Positions 35,231 through 47,316 are shown, counted from the first letter of the stretch. The stretch: 64,000 nt of DNA from Dermanyssus gallinae (GCA_003439945.1 QVRM01004838.1:16001-80000), one strand, 5' to 3'. The notes: generated by a model not told the origin, from the sequence alone. A program made the numbers and translations.

Positions 35231-35871
35231 CGAATGCTGTAGCATTCTCAAATGCGACCGCAGCGAACGCATAGTCTTGTGTACGTACACCTTTGTCTAT
35301 AAAGCCTTAAAAAAGGGTAAGGTGAGTTAATATTTTTCGCTTAGGCGTTTAGATCGATGGGTAAGCTTTACATAAAATTTTGCTCACGCTTGAGCAAAAT
35401 CTTCTTCTGGCTGGCAATTATTTCTAAGTAAACAACAACACTTAAATAGAAAAAAAAACAAATTGCACTCGCATTTTTCGAACGATTTGTCATTTTCCAT
35501 AAACGATACGCCTCGTAGTCGCTATAAATTGTCATAAATATTGCCTGAGCCCAACATATTGTGTCATCGATATATCAGGTCCAGAAATTTTCAGAGGTAC
35601 ATTTCGCATCAATACACCGTATTGAGTCGAGGGTCAAAATCATTACGTTCCAACATAGCTTGTGCAACCAAACGTATGTTAAGATGATGATAAGTAATGA
35701 AAAGTTAGACGCCGCTGCTCTGTGGGCGAGATTTTAACACATCGGCTTCTAAATAATTTCATTTTCCTCTACGTTCATCTACTAAGCACGTCATGTACGC
35801 CTTGTCTTCACTTCTAGAGTTTAAGCAGTGATTGATATGTATGCATATGTATGTATATATATGTATATGTT
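35231..35871. other. AT-rich DNA, nothing recognised
   Basis: No repeat or frame of note apart from a short GTATGTATATATATGTATATG run near 35,840-35,870. Confidence 0.5.
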
Positions 35872-36085
35872 GTAAAACAAGGATAAGGTTCTCATCTACC
35901 GGGGTGTCGCCGATTCGATGCCTGTTATGGATCGAAAATGATCTAAACGATACTCAGAGAGAATAGATAATACACAATACTGCTGAGAGTCAGCGACGAT
36001 GCTGCCATAGGGACTATTGAAAGCATCCCTAGGTATCTCAACATGTCCACGTATGCTGCCGCTCTAAGCTCCCCTGATTTAGCAA
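35872..36085 (+). mobile_element. SINE-2 copy 2
   Basis: It is homologous to 21,509-21,735: TCATCTACCGGGGTGTCGCC, B-box-like GATTCGATGCC, GAGAGTCAGCG, CCTAGGTATCTCAACATGTCC and a GCTCTAAGC end. A hairpin GATCTGT-ACAGATC and an AATAATAAAT tail follow, then a (TA)n array at 36,134. The B box favours a tRNA-derived SINE. With two copies only, it could also be the 3' end of a LINE. Confidence 0.55.
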
Positions 36086-36131
36086 AATAGTGATCTGTGT
36101 ATTTAGGCATACAGATCAGGCTAATAATAAA

Positions 36132-36133
<2 letters not shown>

Positions 36134-36170
<37 letters not shown>
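36134..36170. repeat. (TA)n microsatellite
   Basis: About 18 uninterrupted TA units. Confidence 0.95.
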
Positions 36171-36173
<3 letters not shown>

Positions 36174-36907
36174 TAGTGGCATTAACATTGCAGCAAATAA
36201 GAATGTATATATCTAATCGGCTCACTGTGTGGCTAGATCCTGTTGGCTGACGAAGGAACGACACACGCGCACGTGAGGACGCTTTCTCAGCGCGATGAAA
36301 CGAAGTCACGTTTTAATCACACAGCCTCCTTAATATTTCTAGCGCTCGGTAAGTGAGTGAGTGAGTGAATGAATGAACGAGCGATACGCTTGCTTGCTTG
36401 CTTGCCTGAGTCTTTAGCCTTGCTTCGTCGGGACGCGACGCGGTGGTTACGTCCTACAATCCTTCGCGCTATCCGACGTTGAGACGCGAGTAAACTTCAA
36501 CGACGAAGGCGAACAGGGCGAAAGGGGCGTTCGTTGATCGCCTGAGCGGCGCACGTCGACGGCGGTTCAAGGTGGTGGCGCGTTTGCCTCGCATCGACAC
36601 CGCAATAACTAAAAGCCTATAAGCAGCCGCAGCACCAGCGCCAGCGTCAGCAGCAGAAGCAGCAGCAGCAGCAACCAGTTAATTTGATAAGTTTAACATC
36701 ATTCTCGCTTGCTTACTCGCTGGCCCGCTCGCGTCCCGCCTCACTTCGGCGCCCTCATGAGTGAAGTAAGTGATCGGCTCATCGTCGTGAAACTCGCTTC
36801 AACAGCAGCAGCAGCAGCAGCAGCCGCCGCCATCATCACTATCGGCTGCCGGTCTCGGCGGCAGGTACGCCTACCCTCGAAACGCGACGTCCAAAGCCGA
36901 TCTGTGT
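36171..36907. other. GC-richer block with short repeats
   Basis: GTGA/GAAT tetranucleotides lie at about 36,352-36,382, CTTG repeats at 36,388-36,405, CAGCAG runs at 36,650-36,672 and 36,802-36,822. A short CCCGCCTCACTTCGGCGCCC stretch has an ATGAGTGAAGTAAG after it. No gene is recognised. Confidence 0.45.
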
Positions 36908-36969
36908 TATATATATATATATATATATAATATATATATATATATAATATATATATATATATAAAATAG

Positions 36970-37000
<31 letters not shown>
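36908..37000. repeat. Interrupted (TA)n array
   Basis: TA units broken by extra A residues (TATAATATA) at two points and by AAAATAGATATG near 36,963-36,974. Confidence 0.95.
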
Positions 37001-38618
37001 CGCCTGCACACATACAATAAATCGCTGTCGAGCACATTACACCGTCGTTGCTCACACTTGTGAGCTCCTCATAACAACACAGCTACATCGTCCGGGTTAT
37101 TAATATTGATCATTCTGAACGCTGCCACTGATACACCACCGCAACAGCGACTTTTTACCCCATTCAGCCTTGACATTAAGGGTGGCAAGAAAACAAGCGT
37201 CGCATTGTTTCAGACGGCTTACCTCAGCAGGTAGTCTGCAACGTTAGCCACGTTCTACAGGTTCTATAGAAGGGCATCGACAAGTCTCGATTCTGTGTCA
37301 GGTAGCACGAAAAACACATGACGTTATTTTGCAACGTTGTACAGCTGCTGGTAGGCTTACTCGAACCAACACAGTCTTAACGCTTTGTGGTCCAGGTCAA
37401 CTGAGCAATTTGTCTGCAATATATGTATACATGAGCTAAAGTGTTGTGACATTTGCGCCATTGACTATTTTGGCCAGAGACGGGGGGCGAGGCCGTTTAC
37501 GAATGCGGCCACGATGCAAGGCCTGACTTTTAGGGTATCAATGCCGTTGCAGTGAACGTGCGAGGCTTATATCGCCTGTTTATGGCCTGCGCACCAAGCT
37601 CCTCGATCCTGCCCGCTCACTAAACAGTGAGCGAAGCCCAATAACGATCTGTCGGACAAGCATCAAACGCAATGTAGTGTCGAAGGCAATCATTTCGTGT
37701 AGATTCTAGACAATCTATGTGGTGTAGACATTTCTTCTGTCTGTCTGTCCGGCGCGCCGCCATAAACTGCACCAGAGCCAACTGTAGTATGAGTTGTAAA
37801 ACTAGTAGTCGGTATAGAAAGCATACAGTCTGCTACTACTACTACGTTAGTACGGAACGCGCTAGTTTCTATATCTATACGCTTATTCCGTCTGCGTACA
37901 TCGCTGGCATACAGTATACGCAAACTCAAGTGCAACGCAAATAAAAGTCTAGCCACCCCACCCCAAAGGGTCAGCCATACATCTCTCCTGCAGAAGCTCC
38001 TCTATATGCTATTGTTGTGAATCTTTTGATTACCATACCGTTGACTGGCGGCGAAGCGGGTCGGGAGCGTGCCACAACAGTAACCTCCCTAGAAATAAAT
38101 CAATATGGATGATTTAATTCGTCTATGCCTGTTGGGGAGATGAGCTTAAAGCTTCTTCACTCGGTGCCGTTTGGCGCACCCTTTAGCTACACGAAGGATG
38201 ACCTTTTCTGAACCCCCTGGGTTTCTATATAAATACCTCATTGTATTTCATAAATTTGTTTCTGCTCTTCTCACTCTAATTTTTTTTGTTTCTCTGTCCG
38301 TTGTGGCTTACTCGCTTATGTTGAAGGTTCTCCGCTCCTCCTCTCTATTTGTGTTAGTTAGCCTTGTCTGGTTATCGATACGGTCTATAACCAAAACTCT
38401 AATAGGCTATGGGGACAACGGCAGCAGTAGCAGCAGCCGGAATAGCAACAACGGACAAAGACAGATTCCCTGTTGCCCCACTTTCTTCTGCATCATTCCG
38501 TATTCTGGCGACGAAGAGGTGCTGTTTTCTGTCCATCGTCGCAGACCTGTTTCTCATCTTACCGGCCGTTAAATCTATTAATTGATCTAACTACGTGCAT
38601 CCGCACAAACGTACTTAC

Positions 38619-38619
<1 letters not shown>
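37001..38619. other. Unique DNA, no gene assigned
   Basis: A GC-richer patch at about 37,480-37,660 has long minus-strand frames without stop, but no motif I can name. A plus frame at 38,171-38,572 (133 codons) begins with Leu/Val/Phe-rich hydrophobic stretches that could span a membrane and ends in a Ser-rich repeat. It looks like pyrimidine-rich DNA rather than a gene. Confidence 0.4.

Positions 38620-38702
<83 letters not shown>
38620..38702. repeat. Long (TA)n microsatellite
   Basis: About 41 uninterrupted TA units, the longest pure array in the window. Confidence 0.95.
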
Positions 38703-38705
<3 letters not shown>

Positions 38706-38990
38706 CATATTACACATATACGCACGTATATATGTATACATACACGCGTATGTGCTTAGAGCTACGGCCTACCATCTACCTACCTGTGGGTACCTACCGG
38801 CTTACCCCAAACAGGGAGGAAACGCGCTGCTCTTCCTGCCGAAGACGGATGAACGAAACCTACTGCTGCTGCTTCTGCTGCGGCTTCAAACGAAGGCGTG
38901 AACACGGAGAGAGCTTCGGTAGCAGCCGCCGCAGGTCCGCAGCTTTGGCTTGTCGTTGTCTCTTGTCCTCTTTCTTTCGTTGCTTCGTGG

Positions 38991-39536
38991 CTATTGGCTT
39001 CGTCTTCGAGTCTTCTTCGTCTCGTCGTCGTCCTGTTTTCTCGCGGATCGAACCTCTGCCACCGTCATGATCGTCCATATCGATGTCGTTGCCCGATCGG
39101 TGGTGTCGATCACCGTCTCACGCACCAGGCCCACCACCACCACCAACTCCAACTCATAATCTTCAGCAGAATTGATGCCGTAGTCGTCATCATCGCCATC
39201 ATCATCATCATCACCACCATCACCATCATCATTATCATTAGTATCATCATCATTATCATTATCACCGTCGTCATTATCATCATCATCACCATCGCTATCA
39301 TCATCAGCATCATCATCGCAATCATCATCATCATCATCGCTATCATCAGCAGCATCGCTATCATCAGCAACAGCATTGCCATCATCAACAGCACCAATGC
39401 CATCATCAGCACCAGCAGTATCATAACGATGACGGTGAAGACCTGAAGTCTGAGAAACAACCAAAGGCGACAGCAGCAGCAACACCAATGGCGGGCGGAT
39501 CGATGTGTATGTCGTTGCTGCCGAAGCCTCCCTCAT
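38991..39536 (-). other. Candidate Asp-rich ORF with signal-peptide-like start
   Basis: A 181-codon minus-strand frame. Residues 14-30 are hydrophobic (PPLVLLLLSPLVVSQTSG), like a secretion signal. About 100 residues rich in Asp with Asn, Gly and Ala follow, then ELELVVVVGL and a basic tail. The Asp block is the reverse of the CAT/ATC repeat at 39,180-39,425, which has no stop in this frame, so the ORF may be fortuitous. Other frames of the same DNA give Ile- or Met-rich products of similar length. Secreted Asp-rich proteins exist in arthropods, but no family motif is present. Confidence 0.12.
39180..39425. repeat. (CAT)n-rich trinucleotide block
   Basis: Imperfect ATC/CAT units with AGC, ACC and GCA variants over about 245 bases. 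Confidence 0.9.
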
Positions 39537-39554
39537 GTTGCATGTAAATTGACT

Positions 39555-39835
39555 GGAGTGGTTGTTGTTGTTGTTGTCTTTGCTGCGCTTGCTTGTGGGT
39601 GTTATTGTTGCTTGTGGGTGCTATTGTTGCTGATGGTGTTGTTGTTCTTGTTGTTGCTGCTGCTGCTGCTGCTGATGTGCTTTGATCATTATTATTATTG
39701 TTGTTGTTGCTGCTGCTGTGCTTTGGTCAATGTTGTTGTTGTTGTTGTCGTTGTTGTTCTTGTCGTCGTTGTTGTTGTCGTTGTTGTTGTAGTAACTGTT
39801 ATTGTTTTTGTTGTTGTCGGTGGTATTTATTGTTT
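39555..39835. repeat. (GTT/GCT)n trinucleotide block
   Basis: Nearly continuous TTG/GTT/GCT units with a GCTGCTGCTGCTGCT core near 39,655-39,675. Confidence 0.9.
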
Positions 39836-39974
39836 ATAGTAATTATAACATTGCACCTCCACTGATCACGAAGAGAGATGGCAGCTTGTTTATTTTGGGT
39901 ATCAAATATCGCGTCATCATCAGCGACGCGTACAGACGCTAGAGACGCGTGCCTGCGCTGGAGAGTCTTGGGTC

Positions 39975-39976
<2 letters not shown>

Positions 39977-40022
<46 letters not shown>
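39977..40022. repeat. (TA)n followed by (TG)n
   Basis: About 17 TA units run into five TG units. Confidence 0.95.
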
Positions 40023-41989
40023 ATTTTAGCTAGCGGCGGTGCCTCTTGTAGACACACGTAACCACTCTTTGGGCTTCCCAAAAACTCATGGGCCCTAAAA
40101 GCAGCAGGCGATGATTTTCGCGCCCGTACGAATTAATTATAGGTAAGAAAAATAACATCAAGAGAAGATCTAGCGAAGGCCCAGACAATGGACCAGCCTG
40201 TGCGCGGCTTCTTCAAATACAATGAAATGCTGTATGAGATATTTTAGCTTAGCCCTGCTTTGGCACGTCAAAAACTCTTTAAAACCTGTGCAGAGTGCGC
40301 AGCCTTAACGTACGATGTCAGCGTTTTTTCGACAAGGTACATATTTGTCAGTTCATGATAGCCTAACCAATCAATTGAATCAAGCTAATCAAACCAACGT
40401 AAAACCTCTTCTGTTGACTCTTAGAGCGGATATTTAGATCACGCCGGTCCGCTCGTCTTCTCTTACACTTAGCGTTGATTTCACAGAGCTCCAGCGAAGC
40501 TAGCAGCACATCACATATGTACCGGCATGTGTACCGGCTCATGTAGGGTGTATTAGACGCTGCGGTCAACGTAAAAAATGTAAAGCCAGAAATGGACTCG
40601 GGTTACTATTGCACTCCTACCAGACGGCAAGATAGTTAAAGTCTAGAGACGAGATCTCTGGCTGGTGATACGGTCTGTTGGTTTTCTTAGGTGATCAACG
40701 GAGGCCATCTTCGAACGTCTAGTAAACCGACCAACCAACCCTCAAACTAAACTCGCTTTCGAATTGGCCTTCGTAGCTCTAATTTGGAATACGACAAATA
40801 TCGGAATTGGTTATAAATAGCCATGACTAAAAACAAAGAAAAAACTCGGATTATCGATGTGCTTCTCAACATGTAATTTGAGTTCAATGTTAAACTACCC
40901 TCATTAATATTTAAAAAAAAACAATTTATGAATCTCACTGAGGCTCGTTGAGAGCGTTTTATGGAAACGAGTTACGCGCCATGTTCGCCCTCAAGCTGCA
41001 ACCGTTTATTTTATTCCATTTCGCCTACTATGTTGTGTTTTAATTGGCATGGTTTTCTGCTCTGAGAACCGGCCTGTCTTAGTTGAGAACGATGCCGTTC
41101 TTATCTTTTAGCCTGGTCCTAGTAAAAATTGCGATGCTGGCATGAACGGAACGTTTTAAAATTTCTAGTGCAAGTCTGTACCTATAGGTTTGTACTTACC
41201 TAGACCATAGACACAGATTGTATAGTAAGCCGAATTTTCGCCTAAATCTATAGGCTTGTTTTTCTGCCAAAATGAGATCCAGGTCTGCCTTAACATGATA
41301 ACTCAGATTGTTTGCCCATTAACCATAGCTGCGCTGCCGTGATAGCACAGCCCTAAAGCCTTGCCATGTGCTTTAGGGCTGTGCATTCTTGGCGTTCCCT
41401 ACCAATCATCTAAAATACGTTTTTCGACTTCTTCTATTACACATCTTCATTTTCCGTATGTGTTCCAAAAGTCCCTTAAATGAGATATTTCTAGTACCTA
41501 CATATATCAGCATCGAAACAAAACTTATTGACAGTTTAGTAGGTTAGAACATTGCTAGTACATATATAATATCGACTATGCTTGTATCTCCGCCGACACT
41601 AGTATCTAGATACCTAGATAGCACAAAAAGGTAATTTCTAATAGACCACCTCGTTTATGCCCTCCAATGACGCGAACATGCCTACCTTATTATATTGTGT
41701 TGTGTTACATAAGAGTATCAACCAACACATGTTTTACTTATTAGGACTACAGATTCTGGGAAGATTACCTATCTATCTCGAAGCAGAAAGTTTAAATTTA
41801 TTTGCGAGAAAATGCAGGAATTTCAGCATAAGAAAGAGGCAGCATCAGTAAACATGGAACTGCAAAGAAGTCACGCAGTACTCTAATGACCACACCAAGT
41901 TCATAATCATGGGAGTATTAGAGACGCTGCTTACTCCTAATCATTTTAGGTCTCTATGGTTGTCTCCTTATGCACGTGTACATCGGATG
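40023..41989. other. AT-rich DNA, no gene
   Basis: Only a foldback at 41,345-41,384 stands out. Frames are at most 68 codons. Confidence 0.5.
41345..41384. repeat. Foldback with 15-bp perfect arms
   Basis: GCACAGCCCTAAAGC (41,345-41,359) and its exact complement (41,370-41,384) flank a 10-base loop. Confidence 0.9.
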
Positions 41990-42800
41990 GAAAAAATGAA
42001 AACCTCACATATCCTCCACGTTCGAGCGTGTCCAGTCTAGCAAAGTTCCACGCACAGAGACGGCGTTACCCCGCTGCATGTCCAGTGATAGTCTATGGTG
42101 CAAGTACTCGACAGCTCTAGTGTCCTCTGTCGAACGGTTGAGCGCCTTGCCGACACGTTGAAAAAGTTTGTGCGTTTGCGGGCCAGGTCCCCCCAACCCC
42201 AGTGGTTCGAATGCCAGCGGGCGAAAGTCGTAGGGGTAGGTAATACTAGCAAACATTCTGCACTTATTCGCCTCCGCCAACATAGACACGTGACCAGCAT
42301 GCTCTGCTCCCGCACTGACCATTGAAGGGTCTAATGAGTCAGTAACGGTTGCATCCTATACCGGCATGCGACTCATCTCGAAGGACGTTAGTGTCAGTCA
42401 GTTTGTCCGTCCTGCAGAGACCAGACGGCTCGAGAATGCAAGCAAGCCAGCAGACCTAAATGTCCCGTTAAGTGCTGTGTGTGTCGGGTTCGACGACCTG
42501 AGCTTAAGGCATAAGAGAGACCATGGCGTGCATGCTGCCCCACTTGATCGCCGCATCGACATTGGTGGAGAAATACGAGAGCTGCTTCCAGGCGTAGCCC
42601 CGCACTAATCCGAACAGTGTCGTCATCTAGTAGAGTGCCTAAGTGAGCACTGGAGAGAGGCTGTAACCAGGCACTTTTGCGGAGACAAGAGTCTCTATGG
42701 TACTTTCTGCCGACTCTTAAACAGAGTGCCTTCTAGCGCATACATATCGGCCTGGTCGGATCAGGGCCTCCAATTTTGTATGTAACGGGCCCTTAGAGGC
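41990..42800 (-). mobile_element. LINE family A copy 3: C-terminal part
   Basis: One minus frame is open for more than 60 codons: PLSSAHLGTLLDDDTVRISA is followed by GLRLEAALVFLHQCRCG (about 42,669-42,550) and HARHGLSYALSSGRRTRH. It gives the Cys/His-rich segment H-x-C-x-C-G...H-x2-H-G-L-S. After frame changes come ILEPSGLCRTDK (about 42,430) and, from 42,250, DFRPLAFEPLGLGGPGPQT, then LHHRLSLDMQRGNAVSVRGT (about 42,110-42,050). The order is the same as in copies 1 and 2. The last part (42,322-42,005) stays open for 105 codons, so this copy is the least broken at its end. The N-terminal reverse transcriptase is absent, consistent with 5' truncation. Confidence 0.87.
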
Positions 42801-44474
42801 CATCGTAGTAGAGCTCTCTAACTAGGATGTGATATACTAGATTTCGAGCTGAAAAGATCATTTTAACGACAACTATACACCACCACAAAATAATCTTAAT
42901 ATGAGTGTTGTAGAATTACAGCAAGATGCCAAATTTGTGGCCACACGAGTTATACCTTGTAAATTTACATACACGGCATGTATTAGGATTCTATTCTCGT
43001 ACATATTACTGCATGTAGTTTTTGATAAACGGACACGATTTAATTATTGTAACTTTTTAATAAAGCCGCTTGTTACTATCTGGAACAAAAGTCATTCATA
43101 ACCTTTTAAAATCGTTGCCAGTCAAGCTTTTAATTGAACTTAATACAATTAGACTAATGCCACTCAAAAATAACCTCAAACAAAGCGCCACATATTTTAT
43201 TTGCTTTTTATATTTTATTATACCCTCTTATAATGCGCACATTCCACTGCAAAAAAAAACACGTGAAACAAAGGAGACTAGATCTAATACTGTTGGTTCT
43301 ATACTTCAGAAATATGTGACAACCAGTTAGGAAAAAAGAAGAATGTACCTGCTATCTTTATAAATGTCTATTCTAGATACTTATTTTATTATATTATTTT
43401 TATATATTTTTAATAGTTACAGTTTTATCTGTTTATATGCCAGAGGCAACAATTGTCTCCTTACGAACTCCTTATGAACTACTTATTTAGGATGAGTTTA
43501 ATCTATTAAACAAAACATTCCACATACATTACTGACTGACCTTTGTTTTTTGACAGTTACTTCTTTCCGTCCGTACGTCGTAGAGTACGACGGACACGAA
43601 GCACTTTGCGGAACCTCAAAGCACAATGTTATGCACATCACGATAAACCTGTTCTTCTGTCTTTAACACAATTTCAGGTTGTCGCCATCATTATCACCAT
43701 CAATCATTTATTTCATTCAATTGAGTACATACGAAATCAACAATTGTGGCTTTCTACACCGCGCCATTGAGTGACGTAATGCGCAATCAACACTTTACGG
43801 TACCGAGTACTCGCGGGGGGTGGATAGTCCGTGGTTATTCGGGGTGTACATGTTGGTGGTGAAACGTTGCTCATGAAACTCTCGCCAACTGAGGTATAGG
43901 AGGGGACCTTTAAGCAGGCAAAAAAACAGCAAAGACGCCACTCACGCAAGTCGAACACAAGTTAGAAGCTGAGGCTGAAGGAAGGGCGAGTGCGTGTCAA
44001 TTGCATGGTATGATTGACTGAGTTATTTATTAACGCCACGCTGATGATGGCTGTAGTCTTCTTGGAGTTCACTCTATATAGTCTTCGTGGAGTTCATTCT
44101 ATATAGTCTTGCGGAACTCAGTATGCAAGCACAAACCCCACCGAGTTATAGTAGTGCCTTTTAATTGAGCATGACCAACCCTCAACTCTTGATTGGCTCG
44201 GTACGCGGTTTCGTCGGCTAATTCCACAATAGGTAGGCTCTCCGACAGTGCGCAGTATGTGTAGCGTTTTGCGTTCTGTCTGAGAGACACAAGACTCGCT
44301 TTACATTCAAGAGCAAAACACTCACGCATCAGCAAACATTACATATTCGCCGGAATCAGGTTTTGGCCATACGTGTTTAGGCGTTCTATGTCCTAAAGTA
44401 CTTAACGATAAATGCTGTTTTCTTTTACTAAACTTAGCACACACTAGTCCCTAGTGATATGTGTGTTAGGCAGC
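42801..44474. other. AT-rich DNA, no gene
   Basis: A 25-base tandem repeat lies at 44,054-44,120. Frames are short and without motifs. Confidence 0.5.
44054..44120. repeat. 25-bp tandem repeat, about 2.6 copies
   Basis: Units starting TAGTCTTC(T/G)TGGAGTTCA begin at 44,054, 44,079 and 44,104. The third is partial and diverged. Confidence 0.85.
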
Positions 44475-44527
44475 ATATATATATATATATACAATTGTTT
44501 TCACCCCATTATGCGTTGGGTATAACT

Positions 44528-44593
<66 letters not shown>

Positions 44594-44600
44594 TTATTAT
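44475..44600. repeat. Two (TA)n arrays, the second after poly(A)
   Basis: The first array is at 44,475-44,491. The second begins with about 16 adenines at 44,528 and continues as TA to about 44,586, then decays into TTATATATTTATTATT. Confidence 0.92.
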
Positions 44601-45592
44601 TCAATAGGAGGATCACAAGGGTATGTGATTAACTCACTACAAATGGGCTTGTGTGGAGTGCTACCAGTCAAGCTTAACTTCGAGGTAGCCTAGACGATAT
44701 TATCAACAACGCCATACACAAGGTGAACAACAAGGTGAACAACGCCAACAACAGCGTGCCAATAACAATATGTTAATACGAGTATTAACAGTGTTAAAGT
44801 TAACAAGATGCCTCCTGACTCCTCTTCATATTTGTCTAGATGGTCGTCGTCTTTGTTGTCGTTGTTGTCGACAAGTAAATAAGTACATACATCGATACGG
44901 TAATGGTCAGGAGAGTCTAGCAAGTAAGCAGCAACAACAGCATTAGTTCATCTAAATCGAGCCGTTCGGCAGTGGCAGGGCCTTGCCGGAATGGATGCGC
45001 CGGCCGAGTAACACCTTGAAAACCTCCCAACACCTTAACGCCGCGCGACGATCGACGATACCCCTCGCCGATTCCCCCCGCCACCGCCGCTGCCGTCATT
45101 CTCGGTCGGTCTCGGGTGGGGTTCGGGTTTGTGTGCGCGAGCGCGCGCGCGCGGCTCGTTCGCGACTATTCAACTCACTTAATGTATGCCTCGAGCTAGC
45201 GGGTGTGAGCAAACAACAGCAAGCGGCTGCAGAAGCAGCAGCAGCAGGTTGATTAGCATTCAGCCGTTGCCGCCGCCGCCTCCGCCGCTGCGTAGAGAAA
45301 TCTGCCCCGTTATCGCTTTGGCGATAAAATTACACGATAAACAATATCAAATTCTGCCCGTACAACCGCCCGCCCGCCCGCCTACCTTATCTCGGTTTGG
45401 CATCTCGACATATCGTACCGCCGCCGCTTTTCCCCCGCGACTACTCTTGACTTCTCCACCTCCGCGCCCTCTCTATCTTTATCTCTCGTTTGCTATCTCT
45501 CCCTGATTTTCCTCCCGTTCATTTTTCTCTCTAGCTTTTGTCCCTTCCCTACTCGCTTTCTCTTAGCATCACTAGTATTTTCTCTGCTCTCT

Positions 45593-45639
<47 letters not shown>

Positions 45640-47269
45640 TATATCAATATATTTATTTATATTTGAATCTACCTGTCAATATTTCTGTGTATCGCTATCC
45701 ATATTTCTCTCGCGCGCAGTATTTTAGCAAGGCGCTGTATGTTGCTGCTGGTGGTGGTGCGCGATGTTTGGTCGCCTGCTCAATATCAATCTGGCTGATC
45801 GGGTTGGCCTAAGGCCTGCCGGCCTGCCTGTCGACGGTCTTGCTTGCTTGCTGGTTGGTGGGTTGGTTGATTGGTCTGTACTCTCGACTGCTCCTTCTGC
45901 TGGTGTTTGTTCTGGTCGTTGCCTGTCGCTGGACACGCGGTGGCATTGACCGCTGCTCCTTCCACTCCTGCCACTTCTGCTACCGGTACCGCTACTCGTG
46001 CGGCAAAGCCAGTCTCGCCGTTGTGTTGGCGACGACTTCAGCTTTGCTCTTCATCGCTCCCTGAGTTTGCCTCGCCCGCGCCGCTACCGTACGTTACCTT
46101 TTCTTCGTGCTCTCCTTCTTCTGTTTATTTTTCTTATTCTCCTCCTCATGCACCTCCTCCTCGTGCTCTTCATTATCAACAGCAGTAGCAGCAGCAGCAA
46201 CAGCAGCAACAACAACGCTCAGAGGAGCTCTCGTAGAGCTCACTATCTGTGTCGATCTGAACAAACAGGCGATTATTTAGCGATTACTATCGTTGCTGTC
46301 GCCATTTGTCTCTCATATCGCCCAATGACGCCCGTCGTCCTCATGGTTGTCGGGCTACGTCCTCCTCATCGTTGTTGTTGTTGTTGTTGCTGTTTTGTTA
46401 TTGTTGTCGTTGTTACTCCCAGTGTAGTCGTTATTACTCTCATTGTTGTTGTTGTTGTTGTAGCTGCGTCTGATTTTCGACTGAATGCTTTGCGCAATCA
46501 TTGCATTTTTGTTGGTGTTTTTGTTTGCTTTATTTCAGTCACTTTTGTACATTCCTTAAGAGAAGAGTTTGTCATAATTGCCGTTAATTCTGCGGTTTCA
46601 TTTTCAAGTCTCCAGCCATCTACAATAGTTCTCCTCTTTTAGATTTGCCTTGTCAAATTTGCTAACGGCGAAAATCAATCTAATAAATCTAGATGCTGAG
46701 TAGTTAAAGCATCAAGTTGGCTCCGTCGATGCAGAGCAAGGCCGTTGCTGTCAAAGCACTTTGCTATGTAGGTGTGTTGTTACTGCGCTTTTCTTGTTAC
46801 TGTTGTTTCTATAGCTGTTGTCTGTAATCTTGCTGCTACTGTGGCGACCATAAGAGTCATGTTAGAGCTGTTATTGTTGCGCTTGTTGCTATCATTGTTG
46901 TTGTTGTTGCAGTTGTTTCTTACCTCTTGTTAGAGTATTCTCATCGGTTCTCCGCTCTGTTTATCTGCTATTCACGCGGTATCAGCCGCAGCCGCAGCGG
47001 CAGCAACAACAGTGGTGAAGCGAGCCAGTATGACCTCAGGCAAACTCCGGCGCACTACTTGGTTTGTCGTTATTGCACTGTCTGCGTGAGCGGCAGTGAG
47101 GAACCGTCGAGGCCGTAACACACTACGAATGTACAAATGTAGATGCTGTTACCACTGTCCGGGGGACGGGCACAGATACCCCGACACCAGCCCACCGATG
47201 CCGATAACCCGTTCGGCATCGATTACTTTAGCTTGTGATGCAAAAACCGGCCGATACAGCCGCCATCGC

Positions 47270-47272
<3 letters not shown>
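44601..47272. other. GC-rich low-complexity block, no recognised gene
   Basis: It contains a GCGCGC-rich Z-DNA-prone stretch at about 45,136-45,155, GCAGCAG at 45,230-45,248, CCGCC repeats at 45,265-45,290, a pyrimidine tract at 45,440-45,595, a TA array at 45,594-45,645, CAG/CAA at 46,178-46,216 and GTT at 46,370-46,463. A 214-codon plus frame at 45,998-46,642 is Leu/Ser/Val/Cys-rich because of these tracts and shows no domain. Confidence 0.45.
45594..45645. repeat. (TA)n microsatellite
   Basis: About 25 TA units with one AATA interruption. Confidence 0.95.

Positions 47273-47316
<44 letters not shown>
47273..47316. repeat. (TA)n microsatellite
   Basis: About 21 TA units. Confidence 0.95.

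Noticed and set aside
37480..37660. GC-richer patch with open minus frames as another LINE copy
   Set aside because: No motif of the LINE families found here could be aligned by eye.
38171..38572. Possible membrane protein ORF
   Set aside because: Hydrophobic residues reflect pyrimidine-rich DNA. There is no family motif and it ends in a repeat-coded Ser run.
45998..46642. 214-codon plus ORF, longest in the window
   Set aside because: It is built from pyrimidine, CAG and GTT tracts. Leu/Ser/Cys/Val runs without motif, and other frames are also open.
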